Source: Myxococcus stipitatus
GTDB taxonomy: Bacteria; Myxococcota; Myxococcia; Myxococcales; Myxococcaceae
Reading direction: 5' to 3'
Assembly: GCF_038561935.1 (NCBI RefSeq)
Contig: NZ_CP102770.1
Coordinates: 372,001-436,000 of the forward strand
DNA length: 64,000 nt
Below, one piece after another: positions 17,352 to 26,452 of the stretch (within the stretch, counting starts at the first letter, position 1; each line of letters begins with the position of its first letter). The position numbers were made by a program, and so were the translations under genes. The notes under the pieces were generated by a model. That model made no database searches. It saw nothing but the letters and a program-made list of their open reading frames with translations, and was not told the DNA's origin.

Positions 17352-19553
17352 TTACTGCGGCGGGGCCGCCGGGACGTCAACTGGAACGACCCGCTCCCGA
17401 GGCAGGTCCACGGTGAAGATGGAGCCTCGGCCCTGCTCGCTCTCCACGCGCACCCGCCCCCCCATGGCCTCCACCAGGGTCCGGGTGATGTAGAGGCCCA
17501 GGCCCAGGCCACCGTAGTGCCGCTCCGACACCGCCCGCTCGAAGCGGCCGAAGAGGCGGGGCAGGTGCTCCGGCGCGATGCCGATGCCCTGGTCCCTCAC
17601 CCGCAGCCGCGCGCGCGAGGGCGCCTGCTCCAGGCTCAGCAGGATGGGCTTGCCCGCGCCGTACTTCACCGCGTTGTCGATGAGGTTGGTGACGACCTGC
17701 TCCAGGCGCAGCCGGTCCCATCGGCCGACGAGTCCTCCCTCGCCCCCCTCCACCTGGAGCGTGGAGCCAGCGCGGGCCGCGTGCGGCTCGTAGCGCGACG
17801 CCACCTCGCGGATGAGCGCGCCCAGGTCCACGTCCTCCAGCTCCAGCGCGAGCCGTCCCGCCGCGATGCGCGACACGTCGAGCAGGTCCCCCACCAGCTC
17901 CGCCAGCTTCTTCACCTGCCGGGCACCCGTGTCCACGTACCCCTTCACCACCGAGTAGGGGATGGTGTCCGGGTGCCGCTCCAGCTCGCGCGCCAGCGCC
18001 TGGAGCTTGAGGCTCAGCGGCGTGAGCGGCGTCTTCAGCTCGTGGCTGGCGATGGAGAGGAACTCGTCGCGCAGGCGGATGGCCTCCTGCGCTTCCCGGT
18101 ACAGCCGCGCGTTCTCCATGGAGAGCGCGGCGCGGTACGCCAGCTCCAGCCCGAAGGCGAGGTCCGCCTGGGTGTAGCGGCGGTTGGAGAAGGACGTGAA
18201 GAAGCTGAAGACGCCCAGCGTGTGCCCGCGCACCACCAGCGGCACGGCGATGAAGGAGCGCAGCCCCGTGGCCAGCATCACCCGGGCGTGGTTCTCGTTG
18301 TGGGCGCTGCGCTTGATGTGCGCGGGCGTCATCTCCTCCAGGAGGATGGCCTCGCCCCGCAGCAGTGCCGCGGTGGGCGGGTGGCGCGGGTTGCCCTCCG
18401 GCATGAGCTGGAAGTTGAGCACCTCCGCGGCGGTGGGCGCGTCCTCGGGCCGCGCGTGGGCGACCTCCAGCCGTCGGAAGTTGCCGTCCGGCTGGGCCAG
18501 GTCCACGAAGCACCAGTCCGCCAGCGCCGGCACCACCAGCTTGGCCAGGTTGCGCATCGTCATCTCGTAGTCGAGCGACGACGCGAGCACGGTGCTCACC
18601 TCGGCGAGCACGCGGGTGCGGAACTCCGCCTGCCGCAGCTCCGTGGCCAGCGCCTCCGCGCGCTGCCGCGCGTGCACCAGGTCCGTCACGTCGAAGCCGA
18701 AGCCCGCGATGCCGTCCACCTGCCCCTGCGCGTCGCGCGTGGGCTGGTAGACGAGGTTGTGGAAGGTCTCCTTCTCCATGCCGTCCGCCTGGACGAAGCG
18801 CAGCGGGATGGCGTTGCCCACGAAGGGCTCCCCCGTGGCGTAGACGCGGTCCAGCACGCCGCGCGCGTCCTGGTCCGCCACCTTCACCAGCCCCTCCTCG
18901 AAGGACTGGCCCAGCAGGTCGCGGTTCTTCAAGAGCGCGCTGTTGCGCGCGTTGGAGAAGTCGAACGCCTGGGTGGCGCCCCGCAGGAAGAAAATCTGCG
19001 CGGGGGCCTGCATGAAGATGGTGTGCAGGCGGGAGCGGGCGGCCTCGGACGCGGCGCGGGCCCGGTGCTCGCGGTCCAGCAGCGTGGCGCGCTCCTCCAG
19101 GGCCCGGTTGAGCGTCACGTTCAGCTTGGTGATGAAGATGGCGAGCAGACCGAAGATGCCCAGCGAGAGGATGTCCGCGGAGCGCATCTGGAGCGTCAGC
19201 CGCGGCGGCAGGAAGTGGTGGTCCACGGACACCAGCGACAGCGCCGTGACGAGCATCGCGGGTCCCCAGCCTCCCCACCACCCCGCCACCATCACCGCGC
19301 CATAGAAGAAGAGGAACGGGCTGGTGGACATGAGCGGACGCAGCTCCAGCTGGAGCAGCAGCGCGATGCCATAGAAGGCGAGGGCGACGCCATAGCGGCC
19401 CGGCCACGACTTCTTCATCCAACGCCAGAACCGGCGCGGGTCCGGCGCCGGCCGAGGCTCGAGTGACGCCGCCGCCAGGGAGTGCGAGGTCCCCGACGGG
19501 TGCGAGGTTTCCAGATGAGAGATGGGCGTGGGCAAGGCGGTTGGCCTCCTCAC
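17352..19553 (-). CDS. Membrane sensor histidine kinase (DUF4118-PAS-GAF-HisKA-HATPase)
   Basis: Up to 733 residues. Order: basic N-terminus; a membrane module at about 50-150 with closely spaced helices (KdpD-like DUF4118, including FFYGAVMVAGWWGGWGPA); a PAS domain (about 170-285); a GAF domain (about 310-475); HisKA with the phospho-acceptor His in SHELKTPLTPL; then HATPase with DNAVKYG (N box), DQGIGIAPE and GGLGLGLYI (G boxes). It should autophosphorylate in response to an unknown signal. No response regulator lies beside it, so it is an orphan. The GTG at 19553 gives the longest form; an ATG at 19418, just before the first helix, is also possible. Confidence 0.88.
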   Translation of the reverse strand: MRRPTALPTPISHLETSHPSGTSHSLAAASLEPRPAPDPRRFWRWMKKSWPGRYGVALAFYGIALLLQLELRPLMSTSPFLFFYGAVMVAGWWGGWGPAMLVTALSLVSVDHHFLPPRLTLQMRSADILSLGIFGLLAIFITKLNVTLNRALEERATLLDREHRARAASEAARSRLHTIFMQAPAQIFFLRGATQAFDFSNARNSALLKNRDLLGQSFEEGLVKVADQDARGVLDRVYATGEPFVGNAIPLRFVQADGMEKETFHNLVYQPTRDAQGQVDGIAGFGFDVTDLVHARQRAEALATELRQAEFRTRVLAEVSTVLASSLDYEMTMRNLAKLVVPALADWCFVDLAQPDGNFRRLEVAHARPEDAPTAAEVLNFQLMPEGNPRHPPTAALLRGEAILLEEMTPAHIKRSAHNENHARVMLATGLRSFIAVPLVVRGHTLGVFSFFTSFSNRRYTQADLAFGLELAYRAALSMENARLYREAQEAIRLRDEFLSIASHELKTPLTPLSLKLQALARELERHPDTIPYSVVKGYVDTGARQVKKLAELVGDLLDVSRIAAGRLALELEDVDLGALIREVASRYEPHAARAGSTLQVEGGEGGLVGRWDRLRLEQVVTNLIDNAVKYGAGKPILLSLEQAPSRARLRVRDQGIGIAPEHLPRLFGRFERAVSERHYGGLGLGLYITRTLVEAMGGRVRVESEQGRGSIFTVDLPRERVVPVDVPAAPPQ

Positions 19554-19847
19554 GACGAGATGGCGCCGCGACCATCCGAGTCGAGTTGCCCAGGAGGACA
19601 GCGCGGCAGCCGCATGATGGTCCTACTCAAGGCCTGTCCGCGCCCTTCCCGCATGCAAGTGATTGAAGGAATACGCTCCGAGGGAGAACGTGTGTCTTTT
19701 CGTTTCCACTTGTTGCGTGGTTACCGCTTGCTCGGCGCACGGGGCTTGGAAGACCCAGCCAGGCCTGACGCTGCCGATGAAGACTTTCAGGGGTGTTGTT
19801 TTGGTATGGCGAACGAGGATTCGCCAGGCGCGGCCAGGTGCGTCACT
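19554..19847. other. Gap between two co-directional genes; no gene seen
   Basis: The stretch is less GC-rich around 19665-19805. I find no RNA gene and no convincing ORF. It must carry the histidine kinase promoter on the minus strand and holds a hairpin (19807-19826) just after the ligase stop. Confidence 0.5.
19807..19826 (-). terminator. Hairpin after the six-gene MoxR/VWA unit
   Basis: TGGCGAA (19807-19813) and TTCGCCA (19820-19826) form a perfect 7-bp stem with a 6-nt loop, 21 bp after the last stop of the unit. No clear T-run follows on the minus strand, so it is at best a weak or Rho-assisted terminator. Confidence 0.35.
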
Positions 19848-21197
19848 TCACCCGGTGCGGGAGCGCGGAGATGTTGGTGCGGCAACATGATTGCGGAAGG
19901 GGAGGGGCTTGCTCCCCGAGGACAGGGACGCCTCGCTCACGGCGCGCACGAGGAGCCGGGGCGGCTCGCTCCAGCCCAGGTTGCGCAGCGCGGAGGTGAG
20001 CCGCTCGCACAGCGGGGCCACGTCGGAGTCCACCGCGCCGGCCAGCTCCAGCTCGAAGCGCGAGGGCTCCACCTGGGTGAGTCGAAAGGCTCTCAGCGCA
20101 TGGTGCTTGAACACCCACGCCAGGGCCCAGGCATCCACGGTGCGTCCAGAAGGCAGAGTGTAATGGCAGGCGCCTCGGCCGCCGAATTGCCCCAGCGTCC
20201 ATCCGTGGAAACCGCAGGTGCACACCTCCCTGCATGTCCTTCCCGCGTCGCCCGGGAGGTAGCGGAGCAGGGGCAGCACGCTGGGGCGCAGGCGCGTCAC
20301 CACCACTTCGTCCGTGTCCGGCTCCAGCCACACGTCGGGCGCGAGGACATGGAAGCGGCCCGGGGTCTGGAGGCACTCCCACGCGAGGGGGCCGGTCTCC
20401 GTCGTCGCGTAATAGTTGAGGAGCGGGGCGGGCAGCACGCGCGCGAGCGCCGCGCGGGTGTCGTCGGGCAGGTGCTGCGCGGAGGTGAGCACCAGTGCGG
20501 GCAGCGGAAGGTCGCGCTGCTCGGCGAGCCAGCGCAGTCCCACCGGGTCCGAGAAGAGGATGGCGGGGCGCACGCGGCACAGGCGCTCCCGGGCGTCGTC
20601 GCGCAGCACGGAGATGCGGTGCAGCGCGCCGTCGTGGAGGATGGGCAGGCGCACCGAGTACTCCAGCCCTCCCGGCAGCGCGTCCAGCAGCACCACGCGG
20701 GGGCGCGGGGGCGGGGTGACACCCGCGCGCTCCAGCCAGAACCGCAGCACCGCCCACATGTGCAGGCAGTCGAGCCTGTCGCGCACCACCTTCACGGGCT
20801 CCCCTGTGGAGCCGGAGCTGCGCACCACCACGCCCTCGTCGTCGGCCGACAGCGGCGCGGGGACCTGGTCCCAGTGCCGGGCGAGGACGCTCCGCTCCAG
20901 CGTGGGGAAGTGGCGCAGGTCCTCGAGTGTCTGGAGGTCCCCGGGGTGCAGGCCCGCCTCGCGCAGGCGCCGGGTGTAGTAGGGCGAGGCGAGCAGCGCG
21001 TCCCGCAAGGGGCCGAGCCGGGACTCGAGCCGGGCGCGGGCCTGGGCTTCGTCCGTGAGCGAGGTGAAGTGGGACAGCGCGTGGGCGATGGACCGGGCCC
21101 ACGGGATGTGGCGGCGCTGGGTACCGGTGTCCCGGCGGATGTTCGCGCGGGGGGCCACGCGCACCTCCGGCGAGAGGCCGTGTGTCACTCGCGCCAT
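19848..21197 (-). CDS. Adenylate-forming ligase, phenylacetate-CoA ligase / F390-synthetase-like
   Basis: A 449-residue AMP-binding enzyme. VVRSSGSTGEPVKVV is the phosphate-binding P-loop of the ANL superfamily. LNYYATTETGPLAWEC is the adenine and Mg-binding core motif. LLRYLPGDAGRTC contains the Y-x-x-G-D motif. The C-terminal small domain is shortened. A CTCGFHG segment suggests a structural metal site, as seen in phenylacetate-CoA-ligase-like proteins. It should activate a carboxylate as an acyl-adenylate (family knowledge); the acceptor is unknown. The start at 21197 overlaps the preceding gene by 13 bp, coupling it to the MoxR/VWA unit, an unusual partner for this enzyme class. Confidence 0.82.
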   Translation of the reverse strand: MARVTHGLSPEVRVAPRANIRRDTGTQRRHIPWARSIAHALSHFTSLTDEAQARARLESRLGPLRDALLASPYYTRRLREAGLHPGDLQTLEDLRHFPTLERSVLARHWDQVPAPLSADDEGVVVRSSGSTGEPVKVVRDRLDCLHMWAVLRFWLERAGVTPPPRPRVVLLDALPGGLEYSVRLPILHDGALHRISVLRDDARERLCRVRPAILFSDPVGLRWLAEQRDLPLPALVLTSAQHLPDDTRAALARVLPAPLLNYYATTETGPLAWECLQTPGRFHVLAPDVWLEPDTDEVVVTRLRPSVLPLLRYLPGDAGRTCREVCTCGFHGWTLGQFGGRGACHYTLPSGRTVDAWALAWVFKHHALRAFRLTQVEPSRFELELAGAVDSDVAPLCERLTSALRNLGWSEPPRLLVRAVSEASLSSGSKPLPFRNHVAAPTSPRSRTG

Positions 21198-21751
21198 CCT
21201 CTCGCGTCGGCGGCGCGCTTCTCCGCCTCCTGAAGCTCCTTGAGGCGCTTGTCGGCCTCCCTGCGCCGGGCCTCCTCCGCGCGCTCCATCTCCTTGAGGG
21301 CGGCGCGGTAGTCGAGCTTCTTCAGCCGCGCGTCGGACTCCATCGCCGTCTCGCCCTTCACCTGGCCCTGCACCGCGTGCACCCACTTGCGCAGGAACTC
21401 CTCCTGACGGAAGGCGTTGGAGCGCACCATCTCCGCCGTCAGCGGCTCCACCCGCGTGAAGAAGAGGGCCAGCAGGACCCTGGGGTCGGCGTCCTTGCGC
21501 AGCGCCTGGGACGAGTCCTCGCCCAGCGTCGACGACGTCAGCACGTGCGCGAGCATCCCCACCTGCTCCTTCCAGAGGCCGGCGGCCTTCGAGGCGTGCT
21601 CGAGGCCGGCCCAGTCCGCGCGCGAGGGAGGGCGCAGGCCCGCCACGCGGAAGACGTCGCAGATGATGGCCACCGACAGGTCGTGCGGATACGGCGACAC
21701 GAGCGGGACGGCGGAGAGCTGCTTCTGGATGTCCTTGATGTCGAAGACCAT
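21185..21751 (-). CDS. Unknown charged protein of the MoxR/VWA unit
   Basis: A 188-residue protein with no domain I recognise. The N-terminal two thirds is mixed helical sequence (MVFDIKDIQKQLSAVPL, then ADWAGLEHASKAAGL). The last 45 residues are an almost continuous Glu/Lys/Arg/Ala helix (KEMERAEEARRREADKRL), a likely coiled coil or single alpha-helix. The start forms a TGATG overlap with the VWA gene stop, so translation is coupled. It may be an adaptor that links the VWA or AAA+ protein to a target (inference). No signal peptide; probably cytoplasmic. Confidence 0.8.
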   Translation of the reverse strand: MVFDIKDIQKQLSAVPLVSPYPHDLSVAIICDVFRVAGLRPPSRADWAGLEHASKAAGLWKEQVGMLAHVLTSSTLGEDSSQALRKDADPRVLLALFFTRVEPLTAEMVRSNAFRQEEFLRKWVHAVQGQVKGETAMESDARLKKLDYRAALKEMERAEEARRREADKRLKELQEAEKRAADARGWRE

Positions 21752-23412
21752 CACTTCTCCAGCAAAGCCTGGGACAGGGCCGCCGCGGCGGGGCCGAAGT
21801 CCGACAGCCATTTCACCACGACCAGGCGGAAGCCGCGCTCCCGCACCACGGGGGCCAGCGTCTGCCGCGCGTGGACATCATCCGCGAGCGAGAGCAGCGC
21901 GACGAGCATCCGCGAGCCCCTCACCGCCTCCACCAGCATGTCCATGTGGTCGTCGGTCGTCGCGTTCGCCAGGAAGTCGCTGTCGGAGATGATGACGCGC
22001 AGCACGTCCCGCTTCTCCCGCGCGGACTGGCGGAGCACGTCGAAGGGCAGCTGCGTGCCTCCGCCGATGTAGTGCAGGAAGAAGTCGCGGGCGTGCTCCT
22101 CGTCGTACATCCAGGGCGAGACGAGCGGCGAGCCGTGCGAGTAGATGATGCCGCGCACCCGGGCCTGCTTGCGCAGCGCGGAGGCGGACAGCACCTGCGC
22201 GGCCAGCGTCATGGCGTTGAGCTGCAGCTCCGGGTTCGGCATGGAGCCGCTGGTGTCCAGGTAGATTTCCAGCTCGGGCACGCCGGGCTCGGTGCCGGGG
22301 GGCTCCTCCGCTTCCAGCTCGCGGCGCAGCGGGGACACGGCGGCCAGGTGTCCCCGCGAGAGCACCGTCAGCGTCCAGTCGATGGCGGACGGGTCATCGC
22401 CATACTCCCAGGCCTCGGGCGTGGTGCGCAGGTAGGGCTCGACGCGGTTGGGTGCGGCGGGGAGCTTCAGGAGGTGCTTGTCGACCTCGCGCCGGTAGTG
22501 CCGGGACACCAGCGCGCGGCGCAGCTTGCCGTCGCCGGTGCCGGGCAGGCTCCGGGTGATGCGGTCAATGTTGGCGAGTGCGTCGGGCGCGGACGAGACC
22601 TGGTCCGCGCTCAGCCAGCCGCGCTCGCGGGCCTCGCCCAGCGCGTCCTCCCAGCGTCCGCCGCTCTGGAGCGCGGAGTCCCAGTCATCCACGTCCGGCG
22701 TGGGCACGTCGCTGGCCATGGGCATGGCGCCCGTGCCGTCGTCGGGGCCGGAGAGGTAGCGCAGGAAGGTGGCGCAGAAGTAGAGGAACTGGAGGCGCGG
22801 GTCGGGCAGCGCGTAGAAGGTCTGCGCGAAGACGCGCGCCTCCACGCGCAGGCCCGGGAAGCGCTCCTCCATGGCGCGCAGCTCCGTCCGAGGCACCAGC
22901 GTCCCGGGCTCGCAGCCCCACAGCTCCTCGTGGATGGACAGGTAGAAGAAGAACAGCGGGGACATCTCGCGGCGGGCGTAGACGCGCTGGAAGTTCCGGT
23001 ACACCCGGCACAGGTCTTCCCAGTGGGTGCGGCCCACCACTTCGTTGACCTGGAGGTCGTAGAAGAAGTTGGTCAGGGACTGCTTCAGGCCGGGGAGCAG
23101 CCGCTGCTCCATGACCTTCAGCTCCGCGTCCCAGCCCAGCGTGTGGGGGAAGCGGGCGTGGTGGCCGATTTCGTGGGCCAGCACGGCCATGAGGCTGGCC
23201 TCCGCGCTCATGGACTCCAGCAGGTGGAAGTTCACGAAGACCTGCCGCTTCACCATGTTGATGTAGGCGAGCGGCTCGTTCGCGGGGTCCGCGTCCGCGC
23301 GAAAGGGGACATGGGGCTCCGGAGGGCTCAGGCGCACCTGCACGTCCCACAGCGCCAGCGCGTCCCGCCAGCACTTCGCGATGAGCTCCGGTGTGAAGCG
23401 GGACGGGCTCAT
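21751..23412 (-). CDS. HEXXH-motif peptidase-like protein with C-terminal VWA domain
   Basis: A 553-residue protein. The N-terminal part carries VLAHEIGHHARFPH (HEIGH at residues 80-84), a zinc-peptidase HExxH motif. The C-terminal 175 residues form a von Willebrand A domain with the metal-dependent adhesion motif DTSGS at 386-390 (EIYLDTSGSM) and a further GGGTQLPFDVL. In MoxR-coupled systems, VWA proteins are remodelled by the AAA+ partner (family knowledge); fusion to a zinc-peptidase-like domain is less usual. No signal peptide or membrane segment, so it is probably cytosolic. Its ATG overlaps the upstream stop by 4 bp and its stop overlaps the next start by 1 bp. Proteolytic activity is not proven. 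Confidence 0.85.
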   Translation of the reverse strand: MSPSRFTPELIAKCWRDALALWDVQVRLSPPEPHVPFRADADPANEPLAYINMVKRQVFVNFHLLESMSAEASLMAVLAHEIGHHARFPHTLGWDAELKVMEQRLLPGLKQSLTNFFYDLQVNEVVGRTHWEDLCRVYRNFQRVYARREMSPLFFFYLSIHEELWGCEPGTLVPRTELRAMEERFPGLRVEARVFAQTFYALPDPRLQFLYFCATFLRYLSGPDDGTGAMPMASDVPTPDVDDWDSALQSGGRWEDALGEARERGWLSADQVSSAPDALANIDRITRSLPGTGDGKLRRALVSRHYRREVDKHLLKLPAAPNRVEPYLRTTPEAWEYGDDPSAIDWTLTVLSRGHLAAVSPLRRELEAEEPPGTEPGVPELEIYLDTSGSMPNPELQLNAMTLAAQVLSASALRKQARVRGIIYSHGSPLVSPWMYDEEHARDFFLHYIGGGTQLPFDVLRQSAREKRDVLRVIISDSDFLANATTDDHMDMLVEAVRGSRMLVALLSLADDVHARQTLAPVVRERGFRLVVVKWLSDFGPAAAALSQALLEK

Positions 23413-24242
23413 GCGGGCGCGAGCACCAGCACGAAGCGCGAGGTGTCCAGCGTGCCGGCGGCGCGCCAGTCATTGGCCGCGGTGGCGAAGAAGGCATCCA
23501 CGCGCGGGTCGTGCTCCTCCATGGCCGTCAGGTGCGGCGTCTTCACGTGAGTGACTTCGGGCGTCTCGCGGCAGCCCATGGCGCCGAGCGGAAGGGGCGG
23601 GTCTCCGACGAGGAGGAGGCCCTGCGTCGCGGCCTCGCGTCCGGCCACGGCGTGGCGGTGGCGGTCGTGCACGCACAGCACGGTGGGCGCGAGGAAGTGG
23701 ATGGCGCCCGGGAGGAAGCGGCTGTCCTCGCGGGACATGTCGATGAGGTAGGGCTGGGCGCGGTCGCCCAGCTTCTCGGTGGGCGGCTCCATCGCGAGGG
23801 AGGCGGTCTCTCGCAGGCGCTCCTCGATGCCGGAGAGGGACTCGAGCCGCTGGCCCACGCGGTGGAAGATGCGCTGCACCCAGGGCGGCGCGGACTCCAG
23901 GTTCTCGCCCACGTTCCACAGCTGCGCGAGCACGTTGGCGCGCGCGGACTCGGGGACGCCGGCGAGGAGGCGGGGCACCAGGTCCGACCACGCGAGGGTG
24001 AAGAAGTTCTGCCGGCCCGCGGTGGACGGGTAGAGGTAGCCCAGGCCGATGGCCTCCGAGCCCAGGCGCAGGTAGGCGCGCATCAGCTCCGCGGCGCTGG
24101 TGCTGGAGGCGCCGGACCTGGACAGGGCTTCACCCAGGCGCTGCGCGGGGCCCTCGCGCAGCTCTCGCCAGAGGTCCGCGTCCCAGCGCACGTAGCGGCC
24201 CTGGGCCTGGGCTTCGAGCTCGTCCTCGAAGGAGGTGCTCAC
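23409..24242 (-). CDS. Unknown protein between MoxR ATPase and VWA protein
   Basis: A 277-residue cytoplasmic-looking protein with no family I recognise. It starts at a GTGA overlap with the ATPase gene (VSTSFEDELEAQAQG) and ends in an ATGA overlap with the VWA gene. The first half is helical (YPSTAGRQNFFTLAW, then WVQRIFHRVGQRLESL). The second half has beta-like segments such as GAIHFLAPTVLCVHD and HRHAVAGREA, with many His and Asp residues. Its position between the AAA+ motor and the VWA partner is where ternary MoxR systems keep their third component, so an adaptor or effector role is plausible (inference). Confidence 0.82.
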   Translation of the reverse strand: MSTSFEDELEAQAQGRYVRWDADLWRELREGPAQRLGEALSRSGASSTSAAELMRAYLRLGSEAIGLGYLYPSTAGRQNFFTLAWSDLVPRLLAGVPESARANVLAQLWNVGENLESAPPWVQRIFHRVGQRLESLSGIEERLRETASLAMEPPTEKLGDRAQPYLIDMSREDSRFLPGAIHFLAPTVLCVHDRHRHAVAGREAATQGLLLVGDPPLPLGAMGCRETPEVTHVKTPHLTAMEEHDPRVDAFFATAANDWRAAGTLDTSRFVLVLAPA

Positions 24243-25774
24243 GGCCGGCCTCCGGGGTTGTCCTTCAGCCACGTCGCGTAGTTGCGGTAGCGGCTGTACA
24301 TGGACTTGAGGTGGATGAGGTCCTCGTAGACGGGGCCGGAGAGCTCCTGTCTGGTGAGCAGCTCGTTCATCAGCGCGGTGACGGAGGCCATGCGCTTCTC
24401 GGTGGTGCGCAGGTCGATGCCGGACAGGCCCTTGTCGAGCTCCTCGCGCAGCACGGCCACCTTGCGGCGGATGGGCTGGTGGCGCTCGTGGTGCTCCATG
24501 GCCATGTCGAACATGTGGCGAATCCACGCGACGCGGTCCTGGAGGAGGACCTTGTGGCCCTTGGCCTCGAAGAAGGCGCTGCGGGTGTTGGGGACCAGCT
24601 TCTCGTGCAGCACCCACGGGGCGATTTGACGGAAGTCCTCCAGCTCCACCGTCTTGTGTCCGCGGAAGAAGGCGAGCGCCTTCGCGTAGTGGAGGATGGT
24701 CTGGTAGGCGCGCACGCTGACGCCGTTCTCCGTCTGCGTGCAGAGGTGCACCTTCTTGTCGAGCGGGCACTGCTCGTTGCACACGGCGGAGACGGACTGC
24801 CCGGCGAGCTTGAGGGTGTCCTTGTGCTTGAACTCGAAGCGGGGCGAGGCCATGCGGCAGAAGTCGAGCTGGCCCAGGAAGAAGGCCACGCGCTCGAGGA
24901 CGTCCTTGGGGACATCGACCTCGAGGATGGAGGCGTAGGCGCGCTCCAGCTCTCCGTCGGTGAAGATGATGTCCTTGGGGAGCATCTCCTCGGGGGACTT
25001 GTCGGCTTCGATGCGCTGGAGGAGGGTGTCGATGAAGTTCGAGTTGAAGGGGACGGCGCGGACGACGACGTCAAGGCGGTCCTTGAGGGCCTCGATGACC
25101 TGGAAGGTGCCGCCGCCCTGGTCGTCATTGGCGGTGAGGAACCAGGAGGAGCGTCCCGCGTAGACGTACTGGTCCATCATCTCCGCGTAGCCCTCGGCCA
25201 TGAGGGAGAGGAGGGCGGACTGCGTCTTGGTGGGGATGCGGTTGTACTCGTCGATGATTTTGACGCGCTGGGTGATCCACTTGCGCCAGCTCACCTTCAC
25301 GGCGGAGAGGTCATCCGCCTTGAGCATGTCGGAGGGGAGGGGGGCGCCGAGCAGGTCCGCGATGGAGAGCTGGGGGTGGCCGCGCTGGATGGAGCGGCGG
25401 ATGTCCTCGCGGGACATGCCGGACAGGAGGGCCATGAGGATGGCGGAGGTCGTCTTGCCCCGGCCGGGGCCGCCGATGAGGAGGGCGCGGCGGCAGGTGA
25501 AGAGGGTGAGCAGGGGGATGAGGACGAAGGAGCTGTAGCTCATGTCCTCGGGGAGGTGGACCTCGTCCCCGGCGGAGTTCTTGAGGGAGGCGGAGCCTCC
25601 GAACTCGATGTCGTAGTAGGGGCAGATGACGGCGTTGTTGGTGATCCACCAGTACGCCTGCCGCATCTTGTCGTGGAGGCTGCCCCCGTCACGCTCCGAG
25701 AGGTGGACGTTGAGTCCCTTGTCCACCGAAGCCCGCCCCGTGAGCAGGCGCGACACCCAGTCCTGATTGGCCAT
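24239..25774 (-). CDS. MoxR-type AAA+ ATPase
   Basis: A 511-residue AAA+ ATPase of the MoxR branch. Walker A is GGPGRGKT at residues 101-108 and Walker B is VKIIDEYNRI at 171-180. A sensor-1-like stretch, SSWFLTANDDQGGGTF, follows at about 209-224. A Cys-rich insertion (VCNEQCPLDKKVHLC) suggests a metal site. MoxR ATPases act as chaperone-like remodellers that load metals or activate VWA partner proteins; the partner here lies two genes downstream. No Shine-Dalgarno precedes the ATG. It starts 30 bp after the LuxR-type gene stop, so the regulator is probably part of the same transcript. Confidence 0.88.
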   Translation of the reverse strand: MANQDWVSRLLTGRASVDKGLNVHLSERDGGSLHDKMRQAYWWITNNAVICPYYDIEFGGSASLKNSAGDEVHLPEDMSYSSFVLIPLLTLFTCRRALLIGGPGRGKTTSAILMALLSGMSREDIRRSIQRGHPQLSIADLLGAPLPSDMLKADDLSAVKVSWRKWITQRVKIIDEYNRIPTKTQSALLSLMAEGYAEMMDQYVYAGRSSWFLTANDDQGGGTFQVIEALKDRLDVVVRAVPFNSNFIDTLLQRIEADKSPEEMLPKDIIFTDGELERAYASILEVDVPKDVLERVAFFLGQLDFCRMASPRFEFKHKDTLKLAGQSVSAVCNEQCPLDKKVHLCTQTENGVSVRAYQTILHYAKALAFFRGHKTVELEDFRQIAPWVLHEKLVPNTRSAFFEAKGHKVLLQDRVAWIRHMFDMAMEHHERHQPIRRKVAVLREELDKGLSGIDLRTTEKRMASVTALMNELLTRQELSGPVYEDLIHLKSMYSRYRNYATWLKDNPGGRP

Positions 25775-25804
25775 GTGCGAGGGAGCGTAGCAAATGGCAT
25801 GGGG

Positions 25805-26452
25805 CTACAGGGTGACGAGTCCCAGGCGCGCCGCGCGCACCACGGCCTCGGTGCGGCGCTGCACGCCGAGCTTGGCGAGCACCGCGTTCACATGGAACTT
25901 CGCGGTGTGCTCGCTGATGGCGAGCCGGTCCGCGATGGCCTTGTTCGACAGCCCCTCCGCCAACAAGGCGAGCACCTCGCGCTCCCTGGGCGTGAGCGCC
26001 TCGGGGCCGGGTGAGTGAGGGGCCTGGACAGGCGCGCTCCTCGGCGCCGCGCGCACGTCCGCGAGCCCCGCGTCGAACACCGCGAGCCCTTGCGACACCG
26101 CGGACAGCGCCGACGTGAGCGGACCTGGGCCGACGTCCCGGAACAACAACCCCCGCGCCCCCGCGCCCAACGCGAGCTCGCCCGCGGCCTCGTCCGCCAC
26201 CAGGGCCAACACCGGCGCGCCCAGGTCCGGCAGCTCCACGCGCCCGTCCGCCTCCTGTAACCGCATTCCCGTGTCCCAGAGCACCACGTCGGGTGCCTCG
26301 CCCCGGGTCGACTCCAGCTCCACCTGCGTCCCGGCGCCCATCAACAACAGCTCGCCCCCGCGGTCGCCCAGCACCCGTGACAGCGCACCCCGCGCCAGCG
26401 GGTCTTCCGCGACGAGCACGAGACGAATCGGAGGGAGGGAGGCATCCAACAC
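25805..26452 (-). CDS. LuxR-family response regulator-like protein
   Basis: A 215-residue protein with an N-terminal receiver-like domain (about 8-120) and a C-terminal LuxR/FixJ helix-turn-helix (about 150-210: [21 protein letters not shown], with [17 protein letters not shown] as recognition part). The expected phospho-acceptor is Asp60 in PDVVLWDTG. The conserved receiver lysine near position 108 is missing: the usual G-x-L-x-K reads GLLFRD. The domain may therefore be degenerate and work without phosphorylation. It is the first gene of the MoxR/VWA unit, with 30 bp to the ATPase start, and is probably its own regulator (inference). Confidence 0.85.
   Translation of the reverse strand: MLDASLPPIRLVLVAEDPLARGALSRVLGDRGGELLLMGAGTQVELESTRGEAPDVVLWDTGMRLQEADGRVELPDLGAPVLALVADEAAGELALGAGARGLLFRDVGPGPLTSALSAVSQGLAVFDAGLADVRAAPRSAPVQAPHSPGPEALTPREREVLALLAEGLSNKAIADRLAISEHTAKFHVNAVLAKLGVQRRTEAVVRAARLGLVTL

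Noticed and set aside
16221-19466. 1081-residue open frame on the plus strand
   Set aside because: Antisense to the aldo/keto reductase and histidine kinase, whose catalytic motifs are intact.
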